Assembly (NCBI RefSeq): GCF_900105675.1
Contig: NZ_LT629786.1
Coordinates: 2,976,001 to 3,040,000, forward strand
Direction of reading: 5' to 3'
Origin: Pseudomonas synxantha
Lineage (GTDB): Bacteria > Pseudomonadota > Gammaproteobacteria > Pseudomonadales > Pseudomonadaceae
DNA: 64,000 bases
Shown here piece after piece: positions 1 through 8,583 of this stretch. The notes under the pieces are model-generated. The model was not told where the DNA came from. It searched no databases and was given only the letters and a program-made list of their open reading frames with translations. Both the position numbers and the translations under genes were made by a program. Numbering within the stretch: the stretch's first letter is position 1; each line of letters starts with the position of its first letter.

Positions 1-174
1 CAGGCGCTGGAGGAACTGCTGGCCCTGACCAACAACATCACCCCGCCAGCGGATGCCTGTAACACCTGGCGTGCCTTGTATCGCGGGCTGCTGGAGTTTC
101 GCGACGACCTGATGCAACACATCCACCTGGAAAACAATGTGCTCTTCGTAAACGCCCTGACCCCCAGGCACTGA
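1..174 (+). CDS. dnrN: Iron-sulfur cluster repair di-iron protein (YtfE/DnrN/RIC type), C-terminal end
   Basis: Only the last 57 codons are in the window; the start lies upstream. The visible part reads as the final helices of a hemerythrin-like domain, with a TPPADAC..W..LY segment followed by [10 protein letters not shown], the His/Glu metal-binding motif typical of YtfE/ScdA/DnrN proteins. These cytoplasmic di-iron proteins help repair Fe-S clusters damaged by nitric oxide. Its position beside nnrS, dnr and nor fits that role. It converges on the CopD-like gene with about 75 bases between the stop codons. The symbol is by analogy with denitrifying pseudomonads; ytfE or scdA would be equally valid. 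Confidence 0.8.
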   Translation, partial: QALEELLALTNNITPPADACNTWRALYRGLLEFRDDLMQHIHLENNVLFVNALTPRH

Positions 175-249
175 TCGATTGCCGCTTGCAACCCACCCGC
201 GCCAGCCCACCGGTTGCCGCGGGTTTTGTCTGCCGGGCACTTTTATCGA

Positions 250-690
250 TCAGCCATGCCAATAAAACATGGCCTTGGCGAGGATCACGATCAACACCAT
301 GTGCCCGAGGATGCTGCGGCGAATCCAGCTTGCCCGCTGAGCGCTCAGCCGAGCGTTTTTCAGCCAATAGGCCAACAGCAAATAATGCCCGATGATGCTC
401 AGGGCCAACAGGATCTTCAGGCTCAACAACGTGCCAAGACTGCTGGCCAGCGGCTGGCTCAAGGCGCCCCGGTACTGCCACGCCAGACTGATGCCGGCGC
501 CATACAACAGCACCACCACGCCATGCAGGACCTTGCGCGAGCGCAGGGCAATGGCCTGATCGGCCGTCGACCGTGGCGCATCCGGCAACTGCTGGCGGGC
601 GTGATGCCAGATCACCACTTCGAAAAACAACGTACCAATGAAGGCGATTGCCGCTAGCAAGTGGGTCACCAGCAAAAAAGGGTATATCAC
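250..690 (-). CDS. CopD-like small integral membrane protein, first copy
   Basis: A 146-residue protein, almost entirely four hydrophobic helices, with conserved His residues in THLLAAIAFIGT, LHGV, GHYLLL and GHMVLIVILAK. It resembles the copper-resistance D (CopD/YebZ) membrane domain. The chosen start is a GTG because an excellent GGAGG lies 4 bases upstream; no in-frame ATG is credible. It begins 25 bases after the nnrS stop and is probably cotranscribed with it. A paralogue of nearly the same length lies at 19980-20423, at the other end of the denitrification island. The function in denitrification is unproven; haem or copper handling in the inner membrane is an inference from the His pattern. 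Confidence 0.8.
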   Translation of the reverse strand: MIYPFLLVTHLLAAIAFIGTLFFEVVIWHHARQQLPDAPRSTADQAIALRSRKVLHGVVVLLYGAGISLAWQYRGALSQPLASSLGTLLSLKILLALSIIGHYLLLAYWLKNARLSAQRASWIRRSILGHMVLIVILAKAMFYWHG

Positions 691-715
691 TGTCCACCTC
701 CATTCATTCGCCGGC

Positions 716-1906
716 TCAACCCGGATGACCGTCAACCCGAGTGCGCAGCAGCATCGGCCCGTAACGCCAGGCGTACAATGCAAACGCCAGCGCCCAGCAC
801 AGGCCGGCCAGCCACAGCGCCGGCAAGGGCAGGACCACAATCAACACAACCCGGCTGAGACACGCCAGATTGAGCAAGATGAACGCCAGGGTCATGCCCG
901 AGGGCGGCTCAAGTGGCCGACCGGTATGCCCCAGGCTGACCCGTGCAATCATCGCCAGCACCAACCCCCCCATGGCACCGATCGTCAGGCAATGCACCGC
1001 CAGGCTCGGGTTGACCGGCACGCCGAGATGCCACAGCGCCATGCCCAGGCACGCCACTGCCAACCAGCCATAGGCCAGGTGCAGCGACCACAACAACGGC
1101 ACGCGCCAGAGTGCCCGATCATGCCAGCGAACCAGGCGCACCAGATGCCCCGCCGCCAACACCGCGAACAGCAGGCCCACCCAGACATTGGGGGTGAGGG
1201 CCGGCCCCGCTGCATACAGCAACGCAACCAGCGGCGCACCGATCAACAACACCCCGTCCAGCCACGGCCATGGAGCAACTCCCTCGACCCGACCGAGACC
1301 ACGCTGGGTGAAAAACGGAATGACCCGCCCGCCGACCAACCCCATCATCGCTGCCACCAGCCAGATGCCCGCCAGTACGCCTTGGCGCTGCCAGCCTTCA
1401 TGGCCTTCGCGTACGCCATAAAGCGACAACCCATCGGCCACGGCTAACAACAGCAACACCATCACAATCGGATAGTTACGTTTCTGTCGCACCTTCCACA
1501 GGCTCAACCCCATGAGCAACGCCACCGCCAGTGGGAATGCCAATTCCAGCACCATGAGCAGCGGCCAGGGCGCATTGAGCAACCAGGCCGCCCGTGCGCA
1601 CAGCCACAACAGCGCCAGGGCAGCCAGCGGCTTGCCGCTGAGCCCGGGGCGACTGGTCCAGGTCTGCACCGCCGTCAGCAAAAAACCTGCAATGATCGCC
1701 AGCCCGAAGCCGAACAGCAGTTCATGCCGATGCCAGCCCAGCCAACCGCCTGCGGGAGTCCAGTGGGAAATCGAACCGCCGAAGGCTGCCAGCCACAGCG
1801 CAATGGCCAACACCGCAAACAGGCAGCCGGCAAGGAAAAAAGGCCGGAAGGCCAGCCGTAACAGCGGCGGGATCGCCATCGCTTTACGCCGCTCAAGCAC
1901 TTGCAT
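716..1906 (-). CDS. nnrS: NnrS family haem/copper membrane protein
   Basis: A 396-residue polytopic inner-membrane protein with about twelve hydrophobic helices. It has NnrS hallmarks: RLAFRPFFLAG at the N-terminus, WHRHELLFGFG near residue 50, GGRVIPFFTQRG near residue 205 and HCLTIGAMGGLVLAMIARVSLGHTGR near residue 320. NnrS proteins bind haem and copper, are NO-induced, and relieve nitrosative stress, probably by limiting dinitrosyl-iron formation. The ATG at 1906 is preceded by GAGGAG. A sigma-54-type promoter and NorR-like sites lie upstream and diverge towards dnr. The CopD-like gene follows 25 bases downstream. Confidence 0.92.
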   Translation of the reverse strand: MQVLERRKAMAIPPLLRLAFRPFFLAGCLFAVLAIALWLAAFGGSISHWTPAGGWLGWHRHELLFGFGLAIIAGFLLTAVQTWTSRPGLSGKPLAALALLWLCARAAWLLNAPWPLLMVLELAFPLAVALLMGLSLWKVRQKRNYPIVMVLLLLAVADGLSLYGVREGHEGWQRQGVLAGIWLVAAMMGLVGGRVIPFFTQRGLGRVEGVAPWPWLDGVLLIGAPLVALLYAAGPALTPNVWVGLLFAVLAAGHLVRLVRWHDRALWRVPLLWSLHLAYGWLAVACLGMALWHLGVPVNPSLAVHCLTIGAMGGLVLAMIARVSLGHTGRPLEPPSGMTLAFILLNLACLSRVVLIVVLPLPALWLAGLCWALAFALYAWRYGPMLLRTRVDGHPG

Positions 1907-2018
1907 AACGCCACTCCTCTAACCTGTTGCCGACCTGACACTTAGTCGCGAGTGCCGAGGTAAATCCGGATGCATCATCGGGTATAGGCGATCAGTCGCC
2001 GTTGTCGCAGATCAAGAG

Positions 2019-2034
2019 TGCAAGGGCCGTGCCC
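2019..2034 (-). promoter_or_regulatory. Sigma-54 promoter reading towards nnrS
   Basis: On the minus strand the sequence is GGCACG-GCCC-TTGCA, with GG and GC separated by exactly 10 bases. This matches TGGCACG-N4-TTGCW at every defined position except the leading T. The start would fall near 2009, about 100 bases before the nnrS ATG. It lies about 50 bases from the NorR-like sites. The motif is seen; activity is inferred. Confidence 0.65.
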
Positions 2035-2087
2035 TGAGGCGACTTATTGTCGGTGCGGCCTGCGCGGCTGCAACGGTGAACGGATCA

Positions 2088-2146
2088 GGGTAAAAATCAC
2101 CCTGATACGGTCATTAAGACCCTATCGACCAGGGTCATTTTTACCG
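2088..2146. promoter_or_regulatory. Three NorR-type GT-N7-AC enhancer sites between nnrS and dnr
   Basis: Three motifs lie in a row: GGGTAAAAATCACCC (2088-2102), CGGTCATTAAGACCC (2108-2122) and GGGTCATTTTTACCG (2132-2146). Each has GT and AC separated by exactly seven AT-rich bases. The first sits inside a longer palindrome (2084-2106). This is the known arrangement of NorR/FhpR enhancers, which use three sites and act on sigma-54 promoters in response to NO. Opposed sigma-54 promoters lie on both sides. No norR-like gene is in the window, so the activator would be encoded elsewhere. Confidence 0.7.
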
Positions 2147-2185
2147 TCGTGCCTTCCCATCCCCATGAATAAAGGCCTCCAGGCA

Positions 2186-2201
2186 TGGCCCGCGTCTTGC
2201 T
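2186..2201 (+). promoter_or_regulatory. Sigma-54 promoter reading towards the small ORF and dnr
   Basis: The sequence TGGCCCG-CGTC-TTGCT matches the -24/-12 consensus at all key bases except one (A to C), with GG and GC 10 bases apart. The predicted start is near 2212, leaving a 35-base leader before the 29-codon ORF at 2247. No TTGAT-N4-ATCAA box is seen between here and dnr. Confidence 0.72.
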
Positions 2202-2246
2202 CAAGCATCGGGTATTCAATGAAAGCCTCGATCTGCGGGAGTCGTC

Positions 2247-2336
2247 ATGAAAAAAGTCATCCAACCCCTGACCTGGTTCGTGCTGTTGGCCTCGGTTCTG
2301 GCCCTGGCCAGTGGCCTTTCCCTGGGCCTCGTCTGA
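2247..2336 (+). CDS. Predicted 29-residue single-span membrane peptide upstream of dnr
   Basis: The ATG at 2247 is preceded by a plausible GGGAG. It opens a 29-codon frame, MKKVIQPLTWFVLLASVLAL and so on, ending at TGA 2334-2336. The peptide has a short basic N-terminus and one hydrophobic helix covering nearly the rest, so it would be an inner-membrane micropeptide. It is the first frame after the predicted sigma-54 start and precedes dnr by 41 bases. No family is recognised with confidence. It could instead be a leader whose translation influences dnr. Confidence 0.5.
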   Translation: MKKVIQPLTWFVLLASVLALASGLSLGLV

Positions 2337-2377
2337 CTCGTTGGCCGCCCCTTCCTTTACCTTCAGGACGAATTCCC

Positions 2378-3061
2378 ATGGTGCTTCATCGCGTTCACCA
2401 CCAGATTTTGCGCAGTCATCATTTGTTCGAGCCGTTGAACGAAGAACAGCTGGATGAATTGATGAGTACCAGTCACTTGCTGAGCATCGACAAAGGCGAA
2501 CCCTTGTTCCGGCAAGACGAGCCCGCCGATTCGTTCTATTTCGTGATTGCCGGGGCAGTGAAAATCTACCGGCTGACGCCCGATGGGCAGGAAAAAGTGT
2601 TTGAGGTCATCGGCGATCGACAAACCTGCGCCGAGGCGATGATGTTGATGGATACCCCCAATTACGTGGCCTCGGCCGAGGCGGTCTGCCCTACTCAACT
2701 GTATCGGCTATCCAACGCCACCTACATGCGCCTGCTTCAGAGCAACAGCCGGCTGACTTTTGCGTTACTCGGCAAGCTCTGCGTTCGCTTGCACCAGCGG
2801 GTCAATGAAATCGAAACCCTGTCGCTGAAAAACGCCACCCACCGGGTCGTGCGTTATTTGCTGACGCAACTGGTGCGTCTGCAGCCGGTCAACAGCCAAT
2901 TCGAACTGCCGATGGCCAAGCAATTGATCGCCGGGCATCTGTCGATCCAACCGGAAACCTTTTCACGGATCATTCGCCGCCTGATCGATGAAAAAATCAT
3001 CACCCAGGACGGCCGCCAGATCGCCATTCTTGATCGTCTGCGCCTGGAACAGTTCGAATGA
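2378..3061 (+). CDS. dnr: Crp/Fnr-family NO-responsive regulator Dnr
   Basis: A 227-residue protein: a cyclic-nucleotide-type beta barrel in the first 120 residues, a long dimerisation helix, then a Crp-type winged helix-turn-helix with QPETFSRIIRRL. In that recognition helix the Glu and Ser-Arg predict reading of TTGAT half sites. It lacks the N-terminal cysteine cluster of Fnr/Anr, as expected of DNR proteins, which sense NO through haem. The start is the ATG at 2378; longer upstream readings overlap the promoter region and are unlikely. DNR-type boxes at norC, nirQ/nirS and the hemN pair are its likely targets. dnrP overlaps its stop by four bases. Confidence 0.92.
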   Translation: MVLHRVHHQILRSHHLFEPLNEEQLDELMSTSHLLSIDKGEPLFRQDEPADSFYFVIAGAVKIYRLTPDGQEKVFEVIGDRQTCAEAMMLMDTPNYVASAEAVCPTQLYRLSNATYMRLLQSNSRLTFALLGKLCVRLHQRVNEIETLSLKNATHRVVRYLLTQLVRLQPVNSQFELPMAKQLIAGHLSIQPETFSRIIRRLIDEKIITQDGRQIAILDRLRLEQFE

Positions 3062-3258
3062 GCACCCTGCCCGTCTGCCTGTATTGCCAAACTACCAACC
3101 CGTCCAGGCAATCCGATTGCCTGCAATGCGGCATGCCCTTGCCGGTGATGGCCGAACGCGCCCAGGCACGCCGTTTGCACCGGTTCAAGTGGTTCTGCGT
3201 TGGCTTGACGATCTTTTGCATTACGATGTTTTTCGTGTTGCCGCGCAGCATCAATTGA
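3058..3258 (+). CDS. dnrP: DnrP-like zinc-ribbon small membrane protein
   Basis: A 66-residue protein with two CxxC pairs (Cys7/Cys10 and Cys21/Cys24), forming a zinc-ribbon-like head, followed by one transmembrane helix at about residues 44-62. Small proteins of this type next to dnr and norD are called DnrP in pseudomonads. Its ATG overlaps the dnr stop (ATGA), so translation is probably coupled. It converges on norD with 23 bases between stops. Function is unknown; a membrane-anchored metal or redox role is only a guess. Confidence 0.75.
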   Translation: MSTLPVCLYCQTTNPSRQSDCLQCGMPLPVMAERAQARRLHRFKWFCVGLTIFCITMFFVLPRSIN

Positions 3259-3281
3259 GGCCGCAGGATTCAGACCTGGAC

Positions 3282-5123
3282 TCAAGGCTGCGTCAGTTGG
3301 CGATACAGTTGCGGCAAGCGCAGGGGTAATTGCTCAGGTTGACGGATCAAGGTGTAGCCATTGGCACCGAACATGTAGGGCAGATAATCCCCGGCCTCGC
3401 GATCGATGGTGATACAGAACGGCGTCAGCCCCTGACGCCGGGCCTGGAGCACCGCCTCGCGGGTGTCTTCGACACCGTAGCATCCCTCATACACATCCAG
3501 GTCATTGGGTTTGCCATCGGTCAGCAGCAGCAATAGCTTGCTGCGCCGCTTGCTGCTGCCCAACAGGCACGTGGCCTGGCGAATAGCCGCGCCCATGCGC
3601 GTGTAATACCCAGGCTTGAGCCCTTGAATACGGCCCCGGGTGTGGTCGTCATAACGCTGGGCGAAGGTCTTGAGTGCCTGCATGCGCACGTGCTGACGGC
3701 GCAGCGACGAAAACCCGTACAGGGCGAAATCATCCCCCAGCCCCGACAGGGTTTCGCCAAACAGCAACAGCGTGTCACGGATCACATCGATGACCCGATG
3801 CTCATTGTTCAGGTGCGCGTCGGTGGACATCGAGACATCGGCCAGCAACAGGCACGCCAGGTCACGGCGCGTCTGGCGTTGCTCCATGAACAGACCGCGC
3901 TCGGCGCACTGCCCATGCTCGCGCTCAACGTGAAAATCCAGCCAGGCCTGCATGTCCAGCTCCGAGCCCTGGGTTTGCTGGCGCAGCCACTGACGATCAT
4001 TGCGCAAATGCTCGAATTGACGCCGCAGACGCTGCGCCGACACCTTCAGCCGTGGCGGCAGCGGCTGCGCTTGACTGTCACGGGGCACCATCATTTGCAG
4101 ATTGACGAAAGCGTCCTGCATCCGCTGCTTGCGATAGTCCCATTCGGGCAACTTGATGCCCTCGCCCAAAGGGATATCGTCGACATCAGCGGGCGGCAAA
4201 TCCAGGTGCAGCTTCAAGCCACCGCCCTTGCGCAGTCGCGTGCGCGACAGGGTCAGCTCGTCCAGATCGTCGGCGACCCTGGCGGCATCCGGGTCTTCGC
4301 TGTCGTCCGACCAGCGGTCCAGGTCCACGTGCTCGGTCCAACTGAACAGGTTCTCCAGGCGCACCACCAACAGTCCACCGTCTCGCGGACTGTCATCGAT
4401 ACGTTTGGCGCGTTTTCGCCCGCCTTTCTGCTCGCCGGGCGATGTCGTCAAGGTGTCTTCGGATTCATCGCCCAGATCGGCCGTCAGCGGACTGGCGAGC
4501 TGTTGCGGCGGGTACAGCCACAGCGGCAGCGGCCACACCGCACGCTCGCTGCGCGGAAAATCCTCGACACTGCCCGGCTGGCGCAATGCCTGACATAACG
4601 CGCGCTCCAGCGCCGCTTCAGCGCAGCTCAATGAAGCCGGATCCGGACGCAATCGCAGGTGGGCTTCGACCAGGCGCTGGTAGCGCGGACGCAGCGCTGG
4701 ATAACGCCGCAACAGCTGTTGCGTCCAGCGCTGGTTGTCCCGCCCCCAATGCCGCATCGGTCCGGCCTGCGCCGCCAGCAACGCGAGCCAACGATAGAGT
4801 TCCTCATTCAGCGCGACTTGAGGGAATACCGCGAGGCTCGATGGCAGCCGCAGGGTACTCTCGTCACACCAGGCCAATGGCACTTGTTTGCAGGTGCCAG
4901 CGATCTGCTGCAGCACATTGCGCCGCAGTAACAGGTCGCGGTCACTGGCCGCTTCCACTCCCATGCCATTGGCACCGCCCATGGCACGAAACAACAGCGC
5001 CAGCGGGCGTTGCTGGCTGATCAGTTCAACCCGGGCTTCGGGGAAATCCGGGCTGGCGCGCCGGGTGATGAAGCGATGCCAGATGCTGCCTACCCACTCT
5101 TCCAGTTCGACGGTAAAGGCCAT
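3282..5123 (-). CDS. norD: Nitric oxide reductase activation protein NorD
   Basis: A 613-residue soluble protein with a C-terminal von Willebrand factor A domain. The metal-site motif DVSMSTD lies in LACLLLADVSMSTDAH, with LLLLLTDGKPND further on. The acidic central region (DLDRWSDDSEDPDA) is typical of NorD. NorD acts with the AAA+ protein NirQ/NorQ to insert metal into or mature the NorBC nitric oxide reductase. It lies 78 bases downstream of norB in the same direction, with a terminator-like hairpin between, so its expression may be lower than that of norCB. Confidence 0.93.
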   Translation of the reverse strand: MAFTVELEEWVGSIWHRFITRRASPDFPEARVELISQQRPLALLFRAMGGANGMGVEAASDRDLLLRRNVLQQIAGTCKQVPLAWCDESTLRLPSSLAVFPQVALNEELYRWLALLAAQAGPMRHWGRDNQRWTQQLLRRYPALRPRYQRLVEAHLRLRPDPASLSCAEAALERALCQALRQPGSVEDFPRSERAVWPLPLWLYPPQQLASPLTADLGDESEDTLTTSPGEQKGGRKRAKRIDDSPRDGGLLVVRLENLFSWTEHVDLDRWSDDSEDPDAARVADDLDELTLSRTRLRKGGGLKLHLDLPPADVDDIPLGEGIKLPEWDYRKQRMQDAFVNLQMMVPRDSQAQPLPPRLKVSAQRLRRQFEHLRNDRQWLRQQTQGSELDMQAWLDFHVEREHGQCAERGLFMEQRQTRRDLACLLLADVSMSTDAHLNNEHRVIDVIRDTLLLFGETLSGLGDDFALYGFSSLRRQHVRMQALKTFAQRYDDHTRGRIQGLKPGYYTRMGAAIRQATCLLGSSKRRSKLLLLLTDGKPNDLDVYEGCYGVEDTREAVLQARRQGLTPFCITIDREAGDYLPYMFGANGYTLIRQPEQLPLRLPQLYRQLTQP

Positions 5124-5146
5124 GGTACTTGCCCTTGTTGGAAAGC

Positions 5147-5177
5147 AAAAAAACGGCCCGCTGGATCAGCCGGGCCG
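5147..5177 (-). terminator. Intrinsic terminator or attenuator between norB and norD
   Basis: Reading on the minus strand, CGGCCCG pairs with CGGGCCG over a 10-base loop that can partly extend the stem, followed at once by seven T residues. This is a classic rho-independent terminator just after norB. norD continues downstream, so it would act as partial attenuation. Confidence 0.75.
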
Positions 5178-5201
5178 ACCTTTTCTAGCCGTTATGCCGA
5201 T

Positions 5202-6632
<1,431 letters not shown>

Positions 6633-7073
6633 TCAGCCCTCCTTGTTGGGCGGCCAGCCATTGGTGTTGATTTTCGAGCTCCATTTGAGGAACTCGGCGA
6701 TGTCATCCACTTCTTGGTCACTCAACTTGAACTGGGGCATCGCTCGTCGACCCGGTACGCCCAGCGGCTGCATTTTCATCCAGGCCTGCAGGAAGGGTTT
6801 GAAGCCGTCCTCCCCGCCCCGGCGCTGGAACACGTTGCCTAGCTCAGGCGCAAAGTAGGCACCCTCTCCCAGCAATGTGTGGCAGCCGATGCAGTTGTTC
6901 TGCTCCCAGACTGTTTTGCCGCGTATCACTGATTGAGTTAATTGCGCTTCATTGCTGCGCTTGGGAAAGGTTTGTTCCGTGTGGTAGGTCAAGGCCAGGA
7001 ATATCAGGAAGAAGAAGATGCTTCCTCCGAAATAGATATTCCTGGCCATGCCTTTTGTGAAGGTCTCTGACAT
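6633..7073 (-). CDS. norC: Nitric oxide reductase cytochrome c subunit NorC
   Basis: A 146-residue membrane-anchored cytochrome c. A short basic N-terminus leads into one transmembrane helix (residues 12-30), then the haem-binding CIGCH at 61-65 and a likely Met axial ligand in RRAMPQFKLS. It passes electrons to NorB. The ATG at 7073 is chosen because GAGGAAG lies just upstream; a longer frame from 7103 has no such support. A perfect DNR/FNR box centred about 65 bases upstream of this ATG is the likely NO/anaerobic control site. Confidence 0.95.
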   Translation of the reverse strand: MSETFTKGMARNIYFGGSIFFFLIFLALTYHTEQTFPKRSNEAQLTQSVIRGKTVWEQNNCIGCHTLLGEGAYFAPELGNVFQRRGGEDGFKPFLQAWMKMQPLGVPGRRAMPQFKLSDQEVDDIAEFLKWSSKINTNGWPPNKEG

Positions 7074-7130
7074 GGTCGCTTCCTCGTTGCTTGGCCCGTC
7101 CATGATAGGAAGCGAGGGTTTGAAACCTGC

Positions 7131-7144
7131 TTGATGGCGATCAA
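7131..7144. promoter_or_regulatory. DNR/FNR box upstream of norC
   Basis: TTGATGGCGATCAA is a perfect TTGAT-N4-ATCAA palindrome, 57 bases before the norC ATG. It is the expected Dnr/Anr site for norCB. Confidence 0.88.
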
Positions 7145-7726
7145 GAAAGCCAGATGGTTTTGGTCAGGTATTAACGACGATCCATGGCAATGCATGGGGA
7201 TCTACATGCCGTAGGACCTGTGGGAGGGGCGGTGCGACGATTCGACTTGCTCCCGATGGCGGCCTGGCAGCCCACCAGGATGTTGGAGTTTGATCGAGTA
7301 CATATCCGTTATTTGGGCAATGGCTACTTATGGTTCCGCTTTTACAGCGGGTCACTTTTGGAAAAGAGAGCCCCAAAAGTAACCAAAAGGCTCTTGCCCC
7401 ACCACTCGGCACCTCGCCCAGGCTCGGTGTGCCCGTAATCCGACAGGGATTTGGGGGGCCGCCGCCACGCGCCATCCATGGCGCGGGGCGGCTAAACCGG
7501 CATCCCTGCCGGTTTACCCCCCAAATCCCTGTCGAATTCCGGCCAGCGTGGTTTAACGGGGCGCCTAAAATCAAAAGCAGATCAAGATCAAGAGCGGCTC
7601 GCTTCGCATCGTGGTTACGTTCGGGTCGGCTGATATAAAAGTTGTGTAGATACCTATGCTCATCGGGGGCAAGCCTCCTCCCACACTTTTACCGAGTGCG
7701 GATACCCATGCTCATCAATGAGCTCT
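7145..7726. repeat. Long non-coding stretch with REP-like and large palindromic repeats
   Basis: No credible gene lies between the norC promoter and nirP. The stretch holds a REP-like piece (about 7207-7260, TGTGGGAGG ... TTGCTCCCG). It also holds a segment (about 7300-7440) resembling dispersed Pseudomonas intergenic repeats, with the CCAAAAGTAACCAAAAGG type of sequence, and a second REP-like piece near 7663-7690. The strongest structure is at 7441-7534 and is listed separately. The segment appears to separate the norCB and nirPOQ units, which are adjacent in P. aeruginosa. Confidence 0.6.
7441..7534. repeat. Perfect three-stem palindromic element
   Basis: An 18-base perfect inverted repeat (7441-7458 with 7517-7534) encloses two further hairpins. 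Hairpin A (7461-7492) has an outer 6-base and an inner 8-base perfect stem. Hairpin B (7493-7516) has a perfect 10-base stem and a 4-base loop. Only two bases (7459-7460) are unpaired between the outer stem and hairpin A, and none between A, B and the right arm. It could fold as a cruciform in DNA or a three-way junction in RNA. It is probably a dispersed repeat family member; function unknown. Confidence 0.75.
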
Positions 7727-7984
7727 TCAACGGAACAACACGAGCGTCAGCCCGACAACGGCCGCCAATACCAGCGCCCAGCTCAGCATCAACCGACGCC
7801 ACAGGCGCGGGGCGTGGCGCAGTTCCATGAAGCCGTCCGTGATCAGCCAGGCCTTGCCGACCGCTACCAGCAAAATGACCATCGACAACCATCTCGAGGT
7901 GCCGACCTGTGCCAGCGCCACCGTACACAGGCTTAACGTGGCCAACCCAGCCCAGCAGAGGAGCAGTAACCTGGACGCGGACAT
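7727..7984 (-). CDS. nirP: NirP-like small membrane protein (oxidase subunit IV type)
   Basis: An 85-residue protein with three hydrophobic helices, related to the small subunit IV/NorF-type proteins that accompany NirO/NorE. The ATG at 7984 follows GGGAGG, and a longer reading into nirO lacks a start signal. It begins 11 bases after the nirO stop. With NirO it is thought to support NO reductase activity or assembly; the exact role is unknown. The symbol follows the P. aeruginosa nirQOP order, which is conserved here. Confidence 0.82.
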   Translation of the reverse strand: MSASRLLLLCWAGLATLSLCTVALAQVGTSRWLSMVILLVAVGKAWLITDGFMELRHAPRLWRRLMLSWALVLAAVVGLTLVLFR

Positions 7985-7995
7985 ATATCCTCCCG

Positions 7996-8583
7996 TCAAT
8001 TGAGCACGTAGACCAGCGGGAACAGCACCACCCAGACCAGATCGACCATGTGCCAATACAGCACGCCACATTCAAAGCCGTTGTGGTTTGCGGCGTCGTA
8101 CAGGCCTCGACGGCAACGCTCGGCCAGCCATGCGAGGATGAACATGCCGAGCAATACATGGAGAAAGTGAAATCCGGTGAGGATCCAGTAGAGCGTGAAA
8201 AACGTGTTGTGCTCCATGCCCAGCCCCGAGACCAGCAAGTGCCGGTATTCGGTGACTTTCAACACTACGTAGACACTCGCGGCGAGCAACGCGAGCAACA
8301 GGAAAACCGCGCCGTGGCGGGGCCGTGAGCGCCGGACGCGCTCCTGCGCCAGTGCAGCGAACAACCCTGCAGTGATCAGGCTCAATGTCATCGCCAAACC
8401 GGTAGACGTGGCAAGCAACTGTCGGCTGTCACTGAACATCTGTGGCCTGAGAGCCTGGGTCACCGCAAACGCCAGAATCAAGATTGCGAACACAGACAAC
8501 TCGGCCAGAATGAAAAACCACATCGCCAGATCGCCCGGCAAGTGGCCACGGCACAGCTCGCTGGGCTCAGCCGAAGTGCACAT
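7996..8583 (-). CDS. nirO: NirO/NorE, cytochrome c oxidase subunit III-like protein
   Basis: A 195-residue membrane protein of the haem-copper oxidase subunit III family, with five or six helices. Family motifs include GDLAMWFFILAELSVFAI, LSLITAGLFAAL and the C-terminal YWHMVDLVWVVLFPLVY. It lacks a catalytic subunit partner nearby, as is usual for NirO/NorE in denitrifiers, where it supports NorCB. The ATG at 8583 lies inside the nirQ coding end (17-base overlap), so translation is probably coupled to nirQ. A TTG one codon earlier is possible but less likely. Confidence 0.88.
   Translation of the reverse strand: MCTSAEPSELCRGHLPGDLAMWFFILAELSVFAILILAFAVTQALRPQMFSDSRQLLATSTGLAMTLSLITAGLFAALAQERVRRSRPRHGAVFLLLALLAASVYVVLKVTEYRHLLVSGLGMEHNTFFTLYWILTGFHFLHVLLGMFILAWLAERCRRGLYDAANHNGFECGVLYWHMVDLVWVVLFPLVYVLN

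Noticed and set aside
2002..2015. Possible DNR/FNR box (TTGTCGCAGATCAA) upstream of nnrS
   Set aside because: Two mismatches in the left half and it overlaps the predicted sigma-54 start region; the sigma-54/NorR arrangement explains control better.
7164..7574. Open frame of 136 codons on the minus strand in the nor-nir spacer
   Set aside because: It runs through the palindromic and REP-like repeats, has no ribosome site and no family likeness.
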